From Actinophytocola xanthii (GTDB taxonomy: Bacteria > Actinomycetota > Actinomycetes > Mycobacteriales > Pseudonocardiaceae), in contig NZ_MSIE01000013.1 in assembly GCF_001921205.1 (NCBI RefSeq), positions 62,001 to 126,000 on the forward strand: a stretch of DNA of 64,000 nucleotides, given 5' to 3'. The position numbers were made by a program, and so were the translations under genes. Below are positions 7,951 to 16,655 of the stretch, piece after piece; the stretch's first letter is position 1, and every line of letters begins with the position of its first letter. Below the pieces are notes generated by a model that was not told where the DNA came from, ran no database searches, and worked only from the letters and a program-made list of their open reading frames with translations.

Positions 7951-10194
7951 TTGTCAAAGGCAGCGAATTCGAAGGCGCGGTATGCCACGGAGTTGGCGGC
8001 GGAACGCGAGTACATCGCGTTCCTCTACCGGCGACTGGACGCGGAACGCGCGGCGGCCACCGGGGAGCTGGGCGGGGTACTGCGGGACGCCTCGACCGAG
8101 ACCACCGAGGACCTGTGGCAACGCGAGGTCGCAACCAGCGCGTTGTCGGCCAGGATTGGCCGGCTGCGGGTGGCCGACAGCGGGCTGTGCTTCGGCCGGC
8201 TCGACCGGGACTCCGGCGAGGTGCTCTATATCGGTCGAATCGGATTGTTCGACGAAGAGGATGACTACCGGCCGCTGCTGACGGATTGGCGCGCCCCGGT
8301 CGCACGGCCATTTTACACGGCGACCGCGGCGAACTCGGAAGGGGTCACCCGGCGACGCCATTTCCGCACGCGGCACCGGCGGGTGCTCGATTTCCACGAC
8401 GACGTTCTCGACCACGGCGTGGCCGACGGCGACGAGGTCCTGCTGGCCGCGCTGAACGCGCCGAGGGCGGACACGATGGGCGACATCGTGGCCACCATCC
8501 AGGCCGAGCAGGACGAGATCATCCGGCTGGGCCACACCGGCGTGGTGGTCATCGACGGCGGTCCGGGCACCGGCAAGACGGTCGTCGCGCTGCACCGGGT
8601 CGCCTACCTGCTCTACGCGCACCGCGAGCGGATGTCCCGGCGCGGCGTGCTGATCGTCGGGCCGAACACCGGCTTCCTGCGCTACATCGGCGACGTGCTG
8701 CCCTCGCTCGGCGAGACCGACGCGGTGTTCGCCACGCCCGGCGAGCTCCACCCCGGTCTGGAGACCTCGGCCGCCGACCCGCCCGACGCACGCCGGGTCA
8801 AGGGCGGCCTCGCGATGGTCGACGTGCTCACCGCGGCGGTGGCCGACCGCCAGGAGCTGCCCGAGACGCCGATCGAGATCGAGCTGGACGACGTCACGGT
8901 CACCATCGACGCCGAGGTCGCTGGGCGGGCCAGGGCGCGGGCGCGGGCCGCGGGCGTGCGGCACAACCAGGCCCGGCCGGTGTTCCGGGACTCGCTGATC
9001 CTGGAGCTGGCCGAGCAGGCGGTGGACCGGATCGGCGGCGACTGGCTCGACGCCCGCGAGGTGCCCGAGCTGGCCGGCGACCTGGCCGCCGACGTGCGCT
9101 CGGAGCTGTCCCGCAGCCGCACGCTGTCGGTCGCGGTGGACCGGCTCTGGCCCCGGCTGACCCCCTACGGCCTGCTGGTGGAGCTCTACGGCTCGCCCGA
9201 GCGGCTGGCCGCGGCCTGTGACGGCATCCTGACCCCGGCCGACCGGGACGCGCTGTACCGGGAGGCCGGGTCGGCCTGGACGGTCTCCGACGTTCCACTG
9301 CTCGACGAGGCGGTCGAGCTGATCGGCCCGCTGACCCCCGCCGACGGTGTCACCGAGCGGATGCGTCGCCGGGCCGAGCGGCGCTACGCCCGGGACGTGC
9401 TCACCATCCTGGACACCGACGAGGACCCCGACGGCGAGGTGCTGCGCGCGGTCGACCTGATCGACTCCGAGCGGCTGGCCGAGCGGCAGGAGGAGCGCGA
9501 CCACCGCACGCTGGCCGAACGCGCCGCCGCCGACCGGGAGTGGACCTACGGCCACGTCGTCGTGGACGAGGCCCAGGAGCTGTCCGAGATGGACTGGCGG
9601 GTGGTGATGCGGCGCTGCCCAAGCCGGTCGATGACGATCGTCGGCGACCTGGCCCAGCGCGAGTCGCCTGCCGGGGCGCGGACGTGGGCGTCGATGCTGG
9701 ACGCCTACGTCCCCGGGCGGTGGACCTACCGCCGGCTGACCATCAACTACCGGATGCCCGCGGAGATCATGGAGGTAGCCGGCCGAGTTCTGTCCACAAT
9801 GGACTCTACGCTGCCGGTGCCGCGCTCGGTCCGGCACGCGGGGGAGCTGCCGTGGGCCCGCGCCTGCGAGCCCGACGAGCTGTCCTCGGTCGTCGCCTCG
9901 CTCGCCGGCGCGGAGCGGCCGGAGGAGGGCACGTTGGCCGTGCTCGTCCCGGAGGGCCTCGAGCTGGACGTCGACCACCCGGTGCTGACCCCGCGCCAGG
10001 CCAAGGGACTCGAGTACGACGTGGTGATCATCGTCGAGCCGCAGCGCGTCCTGGCCGCCGAGCCGGCCGGGGTCGCCGACCTCTACGTCGCGCTCACCCG
10101 GGCCACCCAGCGGCTCGGCGTGGTGCACACCGAGCCGCTGCCGGCGGTGCTGGACGGGCTGCGCCGGCTCGACGCGGAGGTGGCGGTTCGCTGA
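7951..10194 (+). CDS. helD: HelD-like RNA polymerase-associated helicase (UvrD superfamily 1)
   Basis: A 747-residue superfamily-1 ATPase of HelD type. HelD proteins bind RNA polymerase, remove nucleic acid from stalled complexes, and in actinobacteria can protect against rifampicin. Visible features: a charged N-terminal region, Walker A GGPGTGKT (residues 203-210), motif II VVVDEAQELSEMDW, motif III TIVGDLAQRE, and the late motif YVALTRATQRLG. TTG 7951 is the start that gives the usual N-terminus (ATELAAEREYIAFLYRRLDAER). It is a single-gene unit. No 19-bp rifamycin-associated element was recognised upstream. Confidence 0.88.
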   Translation: MSKAANSKARYATELAAEREYIAFLYRRLDAERAAATGELGGVLRDASTETTEDLWQREVATSALSARIGRLRVADSGLCFGRLDRDSGEVLYIGRIGLFDEEDDYRPLLTDWRAPVARPFYTATAANSEGVTRRRHFRTRHRRVLDFHDDVLDHGVADGDEVLLAALNAPRADTMGDIVATIQAEQDEIIRLGHTGVVVIDGGPGTGKTVVALHRVAYLLYAHRERMSRRGVLIVGPNTGFLRYIGDVLPSLGETDAVFATPGELHPGLETSAADPPDARRVKGGLAMVDVLTAAVADRQELPETPIEIELDDVTVTIDAEVAGRARARARAAGVRHNQARPVFRDSLILELAEQAVDRIGGDWLDAREVPELAGDLAADVRSELSRSRTLSVAVDRLWPRLTPYGLLVELYGSPERLAAACDGILTPADRDALYREAGSAWTVSDVPLLDEAVELIGPLTPADGVTERMRRRAERRYARDVLTILDTDEDPDGEVLRAVDLIDSERLAERQEERDHRTLAERAAADREWTYGHVVVDEAQELSEMDWRVVMRRCPSRSMTIVGDLAQRESPAGARTWASMLDAYVPGRWTYRRLTINYRMPAEIMEVAGRVLSTMDSTLPVPRSVRHAGELPWARACEPDELSSVVASLAGAERPEEGTLAVLVPEGLELDVDHPVLTPRQAKGLEYDVVIIVEPQRVLAAEPAGVADLYVALTRATQRLGVVHTEPLPAVLDGLRRLDAEVAVR

Positions 10195-10221
10195 CGCCGG
10201 TCGCCCTCGCGCCCGGGCGAC

Positions 10222-11637
10222 TCAGCGCGGGCGCAGGGCGACCGGGAGGCCGTCACGCGGGACGGGGAGCGCGGTCGGGTCCCAGCGGACCTCGTAGTCG
10301 GCCGGCACCGACCACTCGAAGCGGCGGACCAGCTCGTGGACGAGGGTCTTCACCTCGTAGGTGCCGAAGTGCATGCCGATGCACTTGTGCACCCCACCGC
10401 CGAAGGGCATGTAGGCGAAGCGGTGGGACTTGTCCTCGCGGCGGTCCTCGCCGAAGCGGTCGGGGTCGAAGCGGTACGGGTCGGTCCAGTACTCGGGCAG
10501 CATGTGGTTGATCCACGACAGCGTGGTGACGAACACGCCGGCCGGCAGGTGGTGGCCGAGCAGCTCGGTGTCCCGGACGGTCTTGCGCATCATCCAGGGA
10601 ACCGGCGCCACCAGCCGCATCGACTCCTTGAGCACGAGGTCCAGGGTGGGCAGCTCGGCGAGCGCGTCGACGGTCAGCGGCGCCTCGCCCAGCGCCAGCG
10701 ACTCCTCGCGCACGCGGGCCTGCCAGTCCTGGTGCTTGCCGAGGTAGTAGACCACCGACGAGGTCGCGATCGTGGCCGTGTCGTGGGCCGCCATCATCAG
10801 GAAGATCATGTGGTTGACGACGTCGTCGTCGCTGAACACCTCGCCCTGGTCGGTCTTCGCGTGGCAGAGGGCGGCGAACAGGTCCTCGGAGTCCGAGGCG
10901 CGCTTGGCCGGCAGGCTGGCCCGGAAGTAGTCCTCGAGCATCCGCCGCCCGCGCAGGCCGGCTCCCCAGCGGCCACCCGGCACCGGCAGGCGGACCAGCG
11001 CGGTGCCCGCCCGCACGGTGGAGACGAACGCCCTGGTCAGTCGGTCGGCGTCGGCACCGGTCGAGGACGCCATGAAGATCTTCGTCGCGACGTCCAGGGT
11101 GAGCTGCTTGAGCGCCGGGTAGACCGGGAAGCCCTCGCGAACCGCCCACCGGCCCAGCCCGGCGCGGACGACCTCGCCGACCTGGCCCATGTACCCGGAG
11201 AGGCGCTCGGCGGTGAAGGCGAGCTGCATGAGCCGGCGGTGGTAGAGGTGCTCCTCGAAGTCCAGCAGCATCAGGCCGCGGTTGAAGAACGGGCCGATGA
11301 AGTACTCCCACCCCTTCTGGGAGTACGCCTTGTCCTTGTTCGCCAGGACGGCCTGGGTCGCGTCCGGGCCGGAGGCCGAGACCACGCGCACCCCGAACGC
11401 GTTCGCCCAGGACACCGGGCCGTGCGTGCGGTAGCGCTCCATCGCGTAGTCGATGCCCAGCCGCAGCATCTCCAGGCTGTGCCCGAGCAGGGGGAAGCCG
11501 CCGTCGCCGGGGACCGGCTTGAGCGTGCTGCTGGGCGGCGGGGCGGCCAGGGCCCGGCGCGGCCACTCGCGGCGCATCAGCCACTCGTCGAGCGGGTTCT
11601 TGTCGACGGTGTAGGGAGCGTTGAGCACGGCGGACAT
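10222..11637 (-). CDS. cyp136: cytochrome P450, CYP136 family
   Basis: A heme mono-oxygenase of about 471 residues. The heme loop FGGGVHKCIG, ExxR motif (KESMR) and I-helix AHDTAT are present. The segments LKPVPGDGGFPLLGH and GPFFNRGLMLLDFEEH agree with what I recall of mycobacterial CYP136. The natural substrate is unknown. ATG 11637 was preferred to GTG 11646, which lies only 3 nt from the AGGAAG motif. The gene lies directly behind a double TetR gene whose stop abuts it, so the pair is probably one transcript. No ferredoxin gene is adjacent. Confidence 0.88.
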   Translation of the reverse strand: MSAVLNAPYTVDKNPLDEWLMRREWPRRALAAPPPSSTLKPVPGDGGFPLLGHSLEMLRLGIDYAMERYRTHGPVSWANAFGVRVVSASGPDATQAVLANKDKAYSQKGWEYFIGPFFNRGLMLLDFEEHLYHRRLMQLAFTAERLSGYMGQVGEVVRAGLGRWAVREGFPVYPALKQLTLDVATKIFMASSTGADADRLTRAFVSTVRAGTALVRLPVPGGRWGAGLRGRRMLEDYFRASLPAKRASDSEDLFAALCHAKTDQGEVFSDDDVVNHMIFLMMAAHDTATIATSSVVYYLGKHQDWQARVREESLALGEAPLTVDALAELPTLDLVLKESMRLVAPVPWMMRKTVRDTELLGHHLPAGVFVTTLSWINHMLPEYWTDPYRFDPDRFGEDRREDKSHRFAYMPFGGGVHKCIGMHFGTYEVKTLVHELVRRFEWSVPADYEVRWDPTALPVPRDGLPVALRPR

Positions 11638-11646
11638 TCGCGGCAC

Positions 11647-12852
11647 CTACTTCCTGGCGGACAGCACGGTCACCGCGAGCGAGGTGAGCTCGGCGGCGAT
11701 CCGGGGGCGAGCGACGATACGGGGCGTGCGGGCGAGGTCGTTGACCACCGTCAGTGCGGCGTGCACGGTCGTCCTCGCGTCCGCCTCGGACAGCTCCGGC
11801 GACACGGCTCGGACCAGGCCGGTCCACCGGGCGACGTAGTTCCGCTGCACGCGGACCAGCTCCTTGCGGTCCCGGTCCGGCAGGTTGGCGAGCTCGCTGG
11901 CGAACGTGGCCATGATGTTGTCCGACCGCAGCACGGTATCCACATAGGACTCAGCGAGGCGGGCGAGGGCGTCGGCGGGGTCGACCGCGTCGCCGACCGC
12001 CGCCTCCGCGGTGCGGGCCAGCCGGTCGGCCATCCGGTAGCCGGCGGCGACCAGGATCGCCGCCTTGCCGGGGAAGTACCGGTAGATGCTCGGGCCGGCG
12101 ATGCCGGCCGCGGCGCCGATGTCCTCCATCGAGACCGCGTGGTAGCCCCGGTCGCGGAACAGTCGGGTGGCGGCGGTGAGCAGCTCCTCGCGCCGGGACG
12201 GGGAGACGCTGGGCAGCTGCCAGGACGCGAGCCGCGCAGGCTCCGGCGCGGCCGCCGTGTCGGGCACCGGCCAGTCCAGCACCGCCCGCGCGAGGGTGGC
12301 CAGCAACGCCTCGAGCCGGCGCCGGGGCAGGTTCACGTGGTGCAGCGAGACGCTCCCGAACACGCTGAGCGCCGCCCAGCAGAGCAGTTCGGCGTCGCGC
12401 GGCTCGAGATCCGGTCGAACGTCGCGCAGGACGGTGCCCCACCGCGCCATCAGCTCACCGCTCCGGTGGCGGATCTTCGTCTGGTCGGCGCGGTCGAGAT
12501 GGCGACCCTCCCAGCGCCACAGCGCGGTGACCTCGCGGCGGTCGACCGCCAACGCCGCGACCGCCTCCAGCAACGCGGTGAGCTGCTCCTCCGGGGTGCC
12601 AGGGCGGGCCAGTGCCTCCTCGGTGACCAGGCCGAACGCGTCCATGCTGGAGAGCAGGACGTGGGCCAGGATGTCCTGCTTGCTCCGGAAGTGCCGGTAG
12701 AGCGCGGGCCCGGTGACCCCCGCTGTCGCGGCGATGTCGGCGACGCCGACCTGGTGGTAGCCGTGCCGGCGGAACAACTCCGCGGCCGAGTCCGCGAGCT
12801 GCGCCTTCCGGTTGCGTGGCCGCCGGGCCGGTACGCGTTCTGTACCCGTCAC
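11647..12852 (-). CDS. tandem TetR regulator (two TetR domains in one chain)
   Basis: A 401-residue protein with two complete TetR units. The first helix-turn-helix is at about residues 17-62 (VTGPALYRHFRSKQDIL) and the second at 219-265 (IAGPSIYRYFPGKAAIL). Each is followed by its own C-terminal all-helical domain, so one chain could mimic a TetR dimer. GTG 12852 has GGAGG six nt upstream; longer upstream readings lack a ribosome site. It reads into the P450 gene and is divergent from fadA, with palindromes in the shared 208-bp region. Control of both units is inferred. Confidence 0.85.
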   Translation of the reverse strand: MTGTERVPARRPRNRKAQLADSAAELFRRHGYHQVGVADIAATAGVTGPALYRHFRSKQDILAHVLLSSMDAFGLVTEEALARPGTPEEQLTALLEAVAALAVDRREVTALWRWEGRHLDRADQTKIRHRSGELMARWGTVLRDVRPDLEPRDAELLCWAALSVFGSVSLHHVNLPRRRLEALLATLARAVLDWPVPDTAAAPEPARLASWQLPSVSPSRREELLTAATRLFRDRGYHAVSMEDIGAAAGIAGPSIYRYFPGKAAILVAAGYRMADRLARTAEAAVGDAVDPADALARLAESYVDTVLRSDNIMATFASELANLPDRDRKELVRVQRNYVARWTGLVRAVSPELSEADARTTVHAALTVVNDLARTPRIVARPRIAAELTSLAVTVLSARK

Positions 12853-12903
12853 GAGATCCTCCCGGCGTGAGCTGCACCAGCGACGGTAGACCAGCGCCAA
12901 CAC

Positions 12904-12920
12904 GTTGGCAATCAGCCAAC
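12904..12920. promoter_or_regulatory. inverted repeat in the tetR/fadA divergent region
   Basis: GTTGGC-AATCA-GCCAAC, a perfect 6-bp inverted repeat with 5-bp spacer, 52 bp upstream of the double TetR start. Size and place suit a TetR operator. A second dyad (CTGGTGC at 13011-13017, GCACCAG at 13038-13044) lies next to the fadA ribosome site. Confidence 0.5.
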
Positions 12921-12995
12921 TCGGCACAGGAAGTGAACGGGGATTCGCGTACTCGGTGTCGGCGTGGGATGCGCCACCATTTGGGGGATGGACCG

Positions 12996-13026
12996 TTGAC
13001 AACCGAAGAACTGGTGCCACGATGTT
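12996..13026 (+). promoter_or_regulatory. candidate fadA promoter
   Basis: TTGACA at 12996-13001 matches a -35 box. The best -10 is GATGTT at 13021-13026 with a 19-bp spacer, which is weak. The CTGGTGC/GCACCAG dyad overlaps the -10 and start region, so a repressor there could block it. Confidence 0.4.
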
Positions 13027-13060
13027 AACCAGGATTAGCACCAGGAGAGGACCGCCGAGC

Positions 13061-14275
13061 GTGCCTACCGAAGCCTTCGTCTACGACGCCATCCGAACCC
13101 CGCGCGGCCGGGGCAAGAACACCGGGTCGCTGCACGGAACCAAGCCGATCTCGCTTGTCGTGGGCCTGCTCGACGAGCTGCGCAAGCGCAACCCCACGCT
13201 GGACCTGGACCGGGTCTCCGACCTGCTCCTGGGCGTGGTCACCCCCGTCGGCGACCAGGGCAGCGACATCGCCAAGACCGCGGCCATCGCCGCCGGGCTC
13301 CCCGACACCGTGGGCGGCGTGCAGCTCAACCGGTTCTGCGCCTCGGGCCTGGAGGCGGTGAACATCGCCGCCCAGAAGGTGCGTGCCGGCTGGGACGAGG
13401 TGGTGATCGGCGGCGGCGTCGAGTCGATGTCGCGGGTGAAGATGGGCTCGGACGGCGGCGCATGGGCGATGGACCCGGTCACCGCCTACGACACCTACTT
13501 CGTCCCGCAGGGCATCGGCGCGGACCTCATCGCCACGATGGAGGGGTTCTCCCGCGAGGACGTCGACGCCTACGCGGTCTCCTCGCAGCAGCGGGCGGCC
13601 AAGGCCTGGGCCGGCGGCTACTTCGACCGGTCGGTGGTGCCGGTGGTCGACCAGAACGGCATCACGGTCCTCGACCGCGACGAGCACATGCGTCCGGAGT
13701 CGACGGTGGAGACCCTCGGCAAGCTCCCGCCGTCGTTCGCCGCGATCGGCGAGATGGGCGGGTTCGACGCGGTGGCGCTGCAGAAGTACCACCACGTCGA
13801 GGCGATCAACCACGTGCACTCGGCCGGCAACTCCTCCGGCATCGTCGACGGCGCGGCTCTGGTGCTGGTTGCCAGCGAGGAGGCCGGAACCGCGATGGGG
13901 CTGACCCCGCGGGCGCGGATCGTCGCCACCGCGACCTCCGGCGCCGACGCCACGATCATGCTCACCGGGCCGATTCCGGCCACGGAGAAGCTGCTCGCAC
14001 GCACCGGGCTCGGCGTCGAGGACATCGACCTGTTCGAGCTGAACGAGGCGTTCGCCTCGGTCGTGCTGAACTACCAGAAGAAGCTGAACATCCCCAGCGA
14101 GAAGCTCAACGTCAACGGCGGCGCGATCGCCATGGGCCACCCGCTCGGCGCCACCGGCGCCATGATCCTCGGCACGATGGTCGACGAGCTCGAGCGCCGC
14201 GACGCGCGCCGTGCGCTGGTCACCCTGTGCATCGGTGGCGGCATGGGCGTCGCGACCCTGATCGAGCGCGTCTGA
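13061..14275 (+). CDS. fadA: acetyl-CoA acyltransferase (thiolase)
   Basis: A 404-residue thiolase that would cleave 3-ketoacyl-CoA in beta-oxidation. Catalytic residues are visible: nucleophile Cys in [12 protein letters not shown], His in GHPLGATGA and the second Cys in CIGGGMG. GTG 13061 is preceded by AGGAGAGG. Length and gene order match FadA of the mycobacterial FadA-FadB trifunctional enzyme. The fadB partner begins 50 bp downstream on the same strand. Confidence 0.92.
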   Translation: MPTEAFVYDAIRTPRGRGKNTGSLHGTKPISLVVGLLDELRKRNPTLDLDRVSDLLLGVVTPVGDQGSDIAKTAAIAAGLPDTVGGVQLNRFCASGLEAVNIAAQKVRAGWDEVVIGGGVESMSRVKMGSDGGAWAMDPVTAYDTYFVPQGIGADLIATMEGFSREDVDAYAVSSQQRAAKAWAGGYFDRSVVPVVDQNGITVLDRDEHMRPESTVETLGKLPPSFAAIGEMGGFDAVALQKYHHVEAINHVHSAGNSSGIVDGAALVLVASEEAGTAMGLTPRARIVATATSGADATIMLTGPIPATEKLLARTGLGVEDIDLFELNEAFASVVLNYQKKLNIPSEKLNVNGGAIAMGHPLGATGAMILGTMVDELERRDARRALVTLCIGGGMGVATLIERV

Positions 14276-14325
14276 GACCCGGAACTCCCGAAGCGACACT
14301 CCCGAGCAACGAGGAAAGACACTCA

Positions 14326-16506
14326 ATGACCGAGACATCGACGGGGACCGACACCATCCGCTGGGAGAAGGACCCCGACGGCATCGTCGTGCTCACCCTG
14401 GACGACCCGAACCAGTCGGCCAACACGATGAACCGCGCCTACGTCGAGTCGATGGGCAGGGCGGTCGACCGGCTCGAGGCGGAGAAGGACGACATCACCG
14501 GTGTCGTCGTCACCTCGGCGAAGAAGACCTTCTTCGCCGGTGGCGACCTCAAGGAGATGATCCAGGCGACCCCCGAGGCCGCCCAGGAGATGTTCGACTA
14601 CATCACCACGATCAAGGCCCAGCTGCGCCGGCTGGAGACGCTGGGCCGGCCGGTCGTCGCGGCGATCAACGGCACCGCGCTCGGCGGCGGCCTGGAGATC
14701 GCGCTCGCCTGCCACCACCGGATCGCCGCCGACGTCAAGGGTTCGCAGATCGGACTGCCCGAGGTCACGCTCGGTCTGCTGCCCGGCGGTGGCGGCGTCA
14801 CCCGCACCGTGCGGCTGCTCGGCATCCAGACCGCGCTGCTGTCGGTGCTGCTGCAGGGCCAGCGGCACAAGGTGGCCGCGGCGAAGGACCTCGGCCTGCT
14901 GCACGACGTCGTGGCTACCGTGGACGAGCTGTTGCCGAAGGCCAAGGAGTGGATCAGGGCCAACCCGGACGCGGCGCAGCCGTGGGACGTGAAGGGCTTC
15001 AAGATCCCGGGCGGCACCCCCTCGCACCCCGCGTTCGCGGCCAACCTGCCCGCGTTCCCGGCGAACCTGCGCAAGCAGCTCAAGGGCGCGAACATGCCGG
15101 CGCCCAAGGCCATCCTGGCCGCCGCCATCGAGGGCGCCCAGGTGGACATCGACAACGCGCTGGTCATCGAGTCCCGCTACCTGATCGAGCTGCTCACCGG
15201 TCCGGTCGCGAAGAACATGATCAAGGCGTTCTTCTTCGACCTGCAGCACATCAACTCCGGCGGCTCGCGCCCGGAGGGCCACGAGAAGTACACCGCCCGC
15301 AAGGTCGGCGTGCTCGGCGCCGGCATGATGGGCGCGGGCATCGCCTACGTGTGCGCCCGGGGCGGGATGGAGGTCGTGCTCAAGGACGTCTCGCTCGAGG
15401 CCGCGGAGAAGGGCAGGAACTACTCGGTCGCGCTGTTCGACAAGGCGGTCTCCCGCGGGAGGACCACCCGGGAGAAGGCGGACGAGACGCTGGCCCGGAT
15501 CCACCCGACCGCGAGCCCCGAGGACCTCGCCGGCTGCGACCTGGTGATCGAGGCGGTGTTCGAGAGCCCCGAGCTCAAGCACAAGGTGTTCGCGGAGATC
15601 GAGGACATCGTCGCGCCGGACGCGCTGCTCGGCTCGAACACCTCGACGCTGCCGATCACCGGTCTCGCCGAGGGGGTGAAGCGGCAGGAGGACTTCATCG
15701 GCCTGCACTTCTTCTCACCGGTGGACAAGATGCCGCTGCTGGAGATCATCGTCGGCGAGCAAACCAGCGACGCCGCGCTGGCCAAGGCGTTCGACGTCGC
15801 GCAGCAGATCAAGAAGACCCCGATCGTCGTCAACGACAGCCGCGGATTCTTCACCAGCCGGGTCATCGGCACGTTCATGATCGAGGCGCTCTCGATGGTC
15901 GCCGAGGGGCTGCACCCCGCCTCGGTGGAGCAGGCCGGCGCGCAGGCCGGGTTCCCGTCCCCGCCGTTGCAGCTGCTCGACGAGCTGACGCTGACCCTGC
16001 CGCAGAAGATCATCCGGGAGACCAGGGCCGGCATCGAGGCCGAGGGCGGTACCTGGGTCGTGCCCGCGGCCGAGCCCCTGATCGACCGCATGGTGGACGA
16101 GTTCGACCGCCGGGGCCGCTCCTCGGGGGCCGGCTGCTACGACTACGGGCAGGACGGCAAGCGGACCACCCTCTGGCCGGGCCTGGTCGAGCACTTCACC
16201 AAGGACGGCGCCGAGATCCCGTTCGAGGACATGAAGGAGCGCATGCTCTTCGCCCCGGCGCTGGAGACGGTCAGGTGTCTCGACGAGGGCGTGCTGCGCT
16301 CGGTGCCGGACGCCAACATCGGCTCGATCATGGGCATCGGCTTCCCGCCGTGGACCGGCGGCGTGATCCAGTACATCAACAACTACCCGGGCGGCCCGGC
16401 CGGGTTCGTGGCCCGCGCCAACGAGTTGGCGCAGCGCTACGGCGACCAGTTCCGGCCGCCGGCCTCGCTGGTGGCGAAGGCGGAGAAGGGCGAGATCTTC
16501 GAGTAG
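14326..16506 (+). CDS. fadB: 3-hydroxyacyl-CoA dehydrogenase / enoyl-CoA hydratase
   Basis: A 726-residue two-enzyme chain. The N-terminal hydratase (about residues 1-300) carries the oxyanion-hole motifs KKTFFAGGDL and NGTALGGGLEIALACHHR. The dehydrogenase begins near residue 325 with the NAD fold GVLGAGMMGAGIAYVCARGG and has HFFSPVDKMPLLEI at the active site. ATG 14326 follows GAGGAAAG. With fadA it should form the alpha2beta2 trifunctional beta-oxidation complex. A 14-bp-stem hairpin follows the stop. Confidence 0.93.
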   Translation: MTETSTGTDTIRWEKDPDGIVVLTLDDPNQSANTMNRAYVESMGRAVDRLEAEKDDITGVVVTSAKKTFFAGGDLKEMIQATPEAAQEMFDYITTIKAQLRRLETLGRPVVAAINGTALGGGLEIALACHHRIAADVKGSQIGLPEVTLGLLPGGGGVTRTVRLLGIQTALLSVLLQGQRHKVAAAKDLGLLHDVVATVDELLPKAKEWIRANPDAAQPWDVKGFKIPGGTPSHPAFAANLPAFPANLRKQLKGANMPAPKAILAAAIEGAQVDIDNALVIESRYLIELLTGPVAKNMIKAFFFDLQHINSGGSRPEGHEKYTARKVGVLGAGMMGAGIAYVCARGGMEVVLKDVSLEAAEKGRNYSVALFDKAVSRGRTTREKADETLARIHPTASPEDLAGCDLVIEAVFESPELKHKVFAEIEDIVAPDALLGSNTSTLPITGLAEGVKRQEDFIGLHFFSPVDKMPLLEIIVGEQTSDAALAKAFDVAQQIKKTPIVVNDSRGFFTSRVIGTFMIEALSMVAEGLHPASVEQAGAQAGFPSPPLQLLDELTLTLPQKIIRETRAGIEAEGGTWVVPAAEPLIDRMVDEFDRRGRSSGAGCYDYGQDGKRTTLWPGLVEHFTKDGAEIPFEDMKERMLFAPALETVRCLDEGVLRSVPDANIGSIMGIGFPPWTGGVIQYINNYPGGPAGFVARANELAQRYGDQFRPPASLVAKAEKGEIFE

Positions 16507-16521
16507 CCCACCGCGCGACCC

Positions 16522-16573
16522 CGCCGCCGTGAACCGCCGCCGTGAACCGCCGCCGTGAACCGCCGCCGTGACC
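16522..16573 (+). repeat. 13-bp tandem repeat behind fadB
   Basis: Four copies of CGCCGCCGTGAAC (the last reads GACC) in direct series. The fourth copy is also the 5' arm of the terminator hairpin at 16561-16593, so the array looks like repeated duplication of a terminator arm. Confidence 0.85.
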
Positions 16574-16593
16574 CTGGCGGGGTCACGGCGGCG
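16561..16593 (+). terminator. fadAB hairpin terminator
   Basis: CGCCGCCGTGACCC pairs perfectly over 14 bp with 16580-16593 around a 5-nt loop. No T-run follows, as is usual for actinomycete terminators. It separates fadAB from the ATPase gene. Confidence 0.8.
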
Positions 16594-16607
16594 TCGTGTT
16601 CGGCACC

Positions 16608-16613
16608 TATACT
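16608..16613 (+). promoter_or_regulatory. -10 box TATACT upstream of the ATPase gene
   Basis: TATACT is a near-consensus -10 element 43 bp before the chosen ATG, directly behind the fadB terminator. No clear -35 lies at the right distance. Confidence 0.5.
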
Positions 16614-16655
16614 CGGCTCGTTTCGGTGTCTTCGCCGACGAGCGGAGTGGGCGTG

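Noticed and set aside
16522-16573. Regular repeats as a possible CRISPR or iteron array
   Set aside because: Units are directly adjacent without spacers, and the last is a terminator arm.
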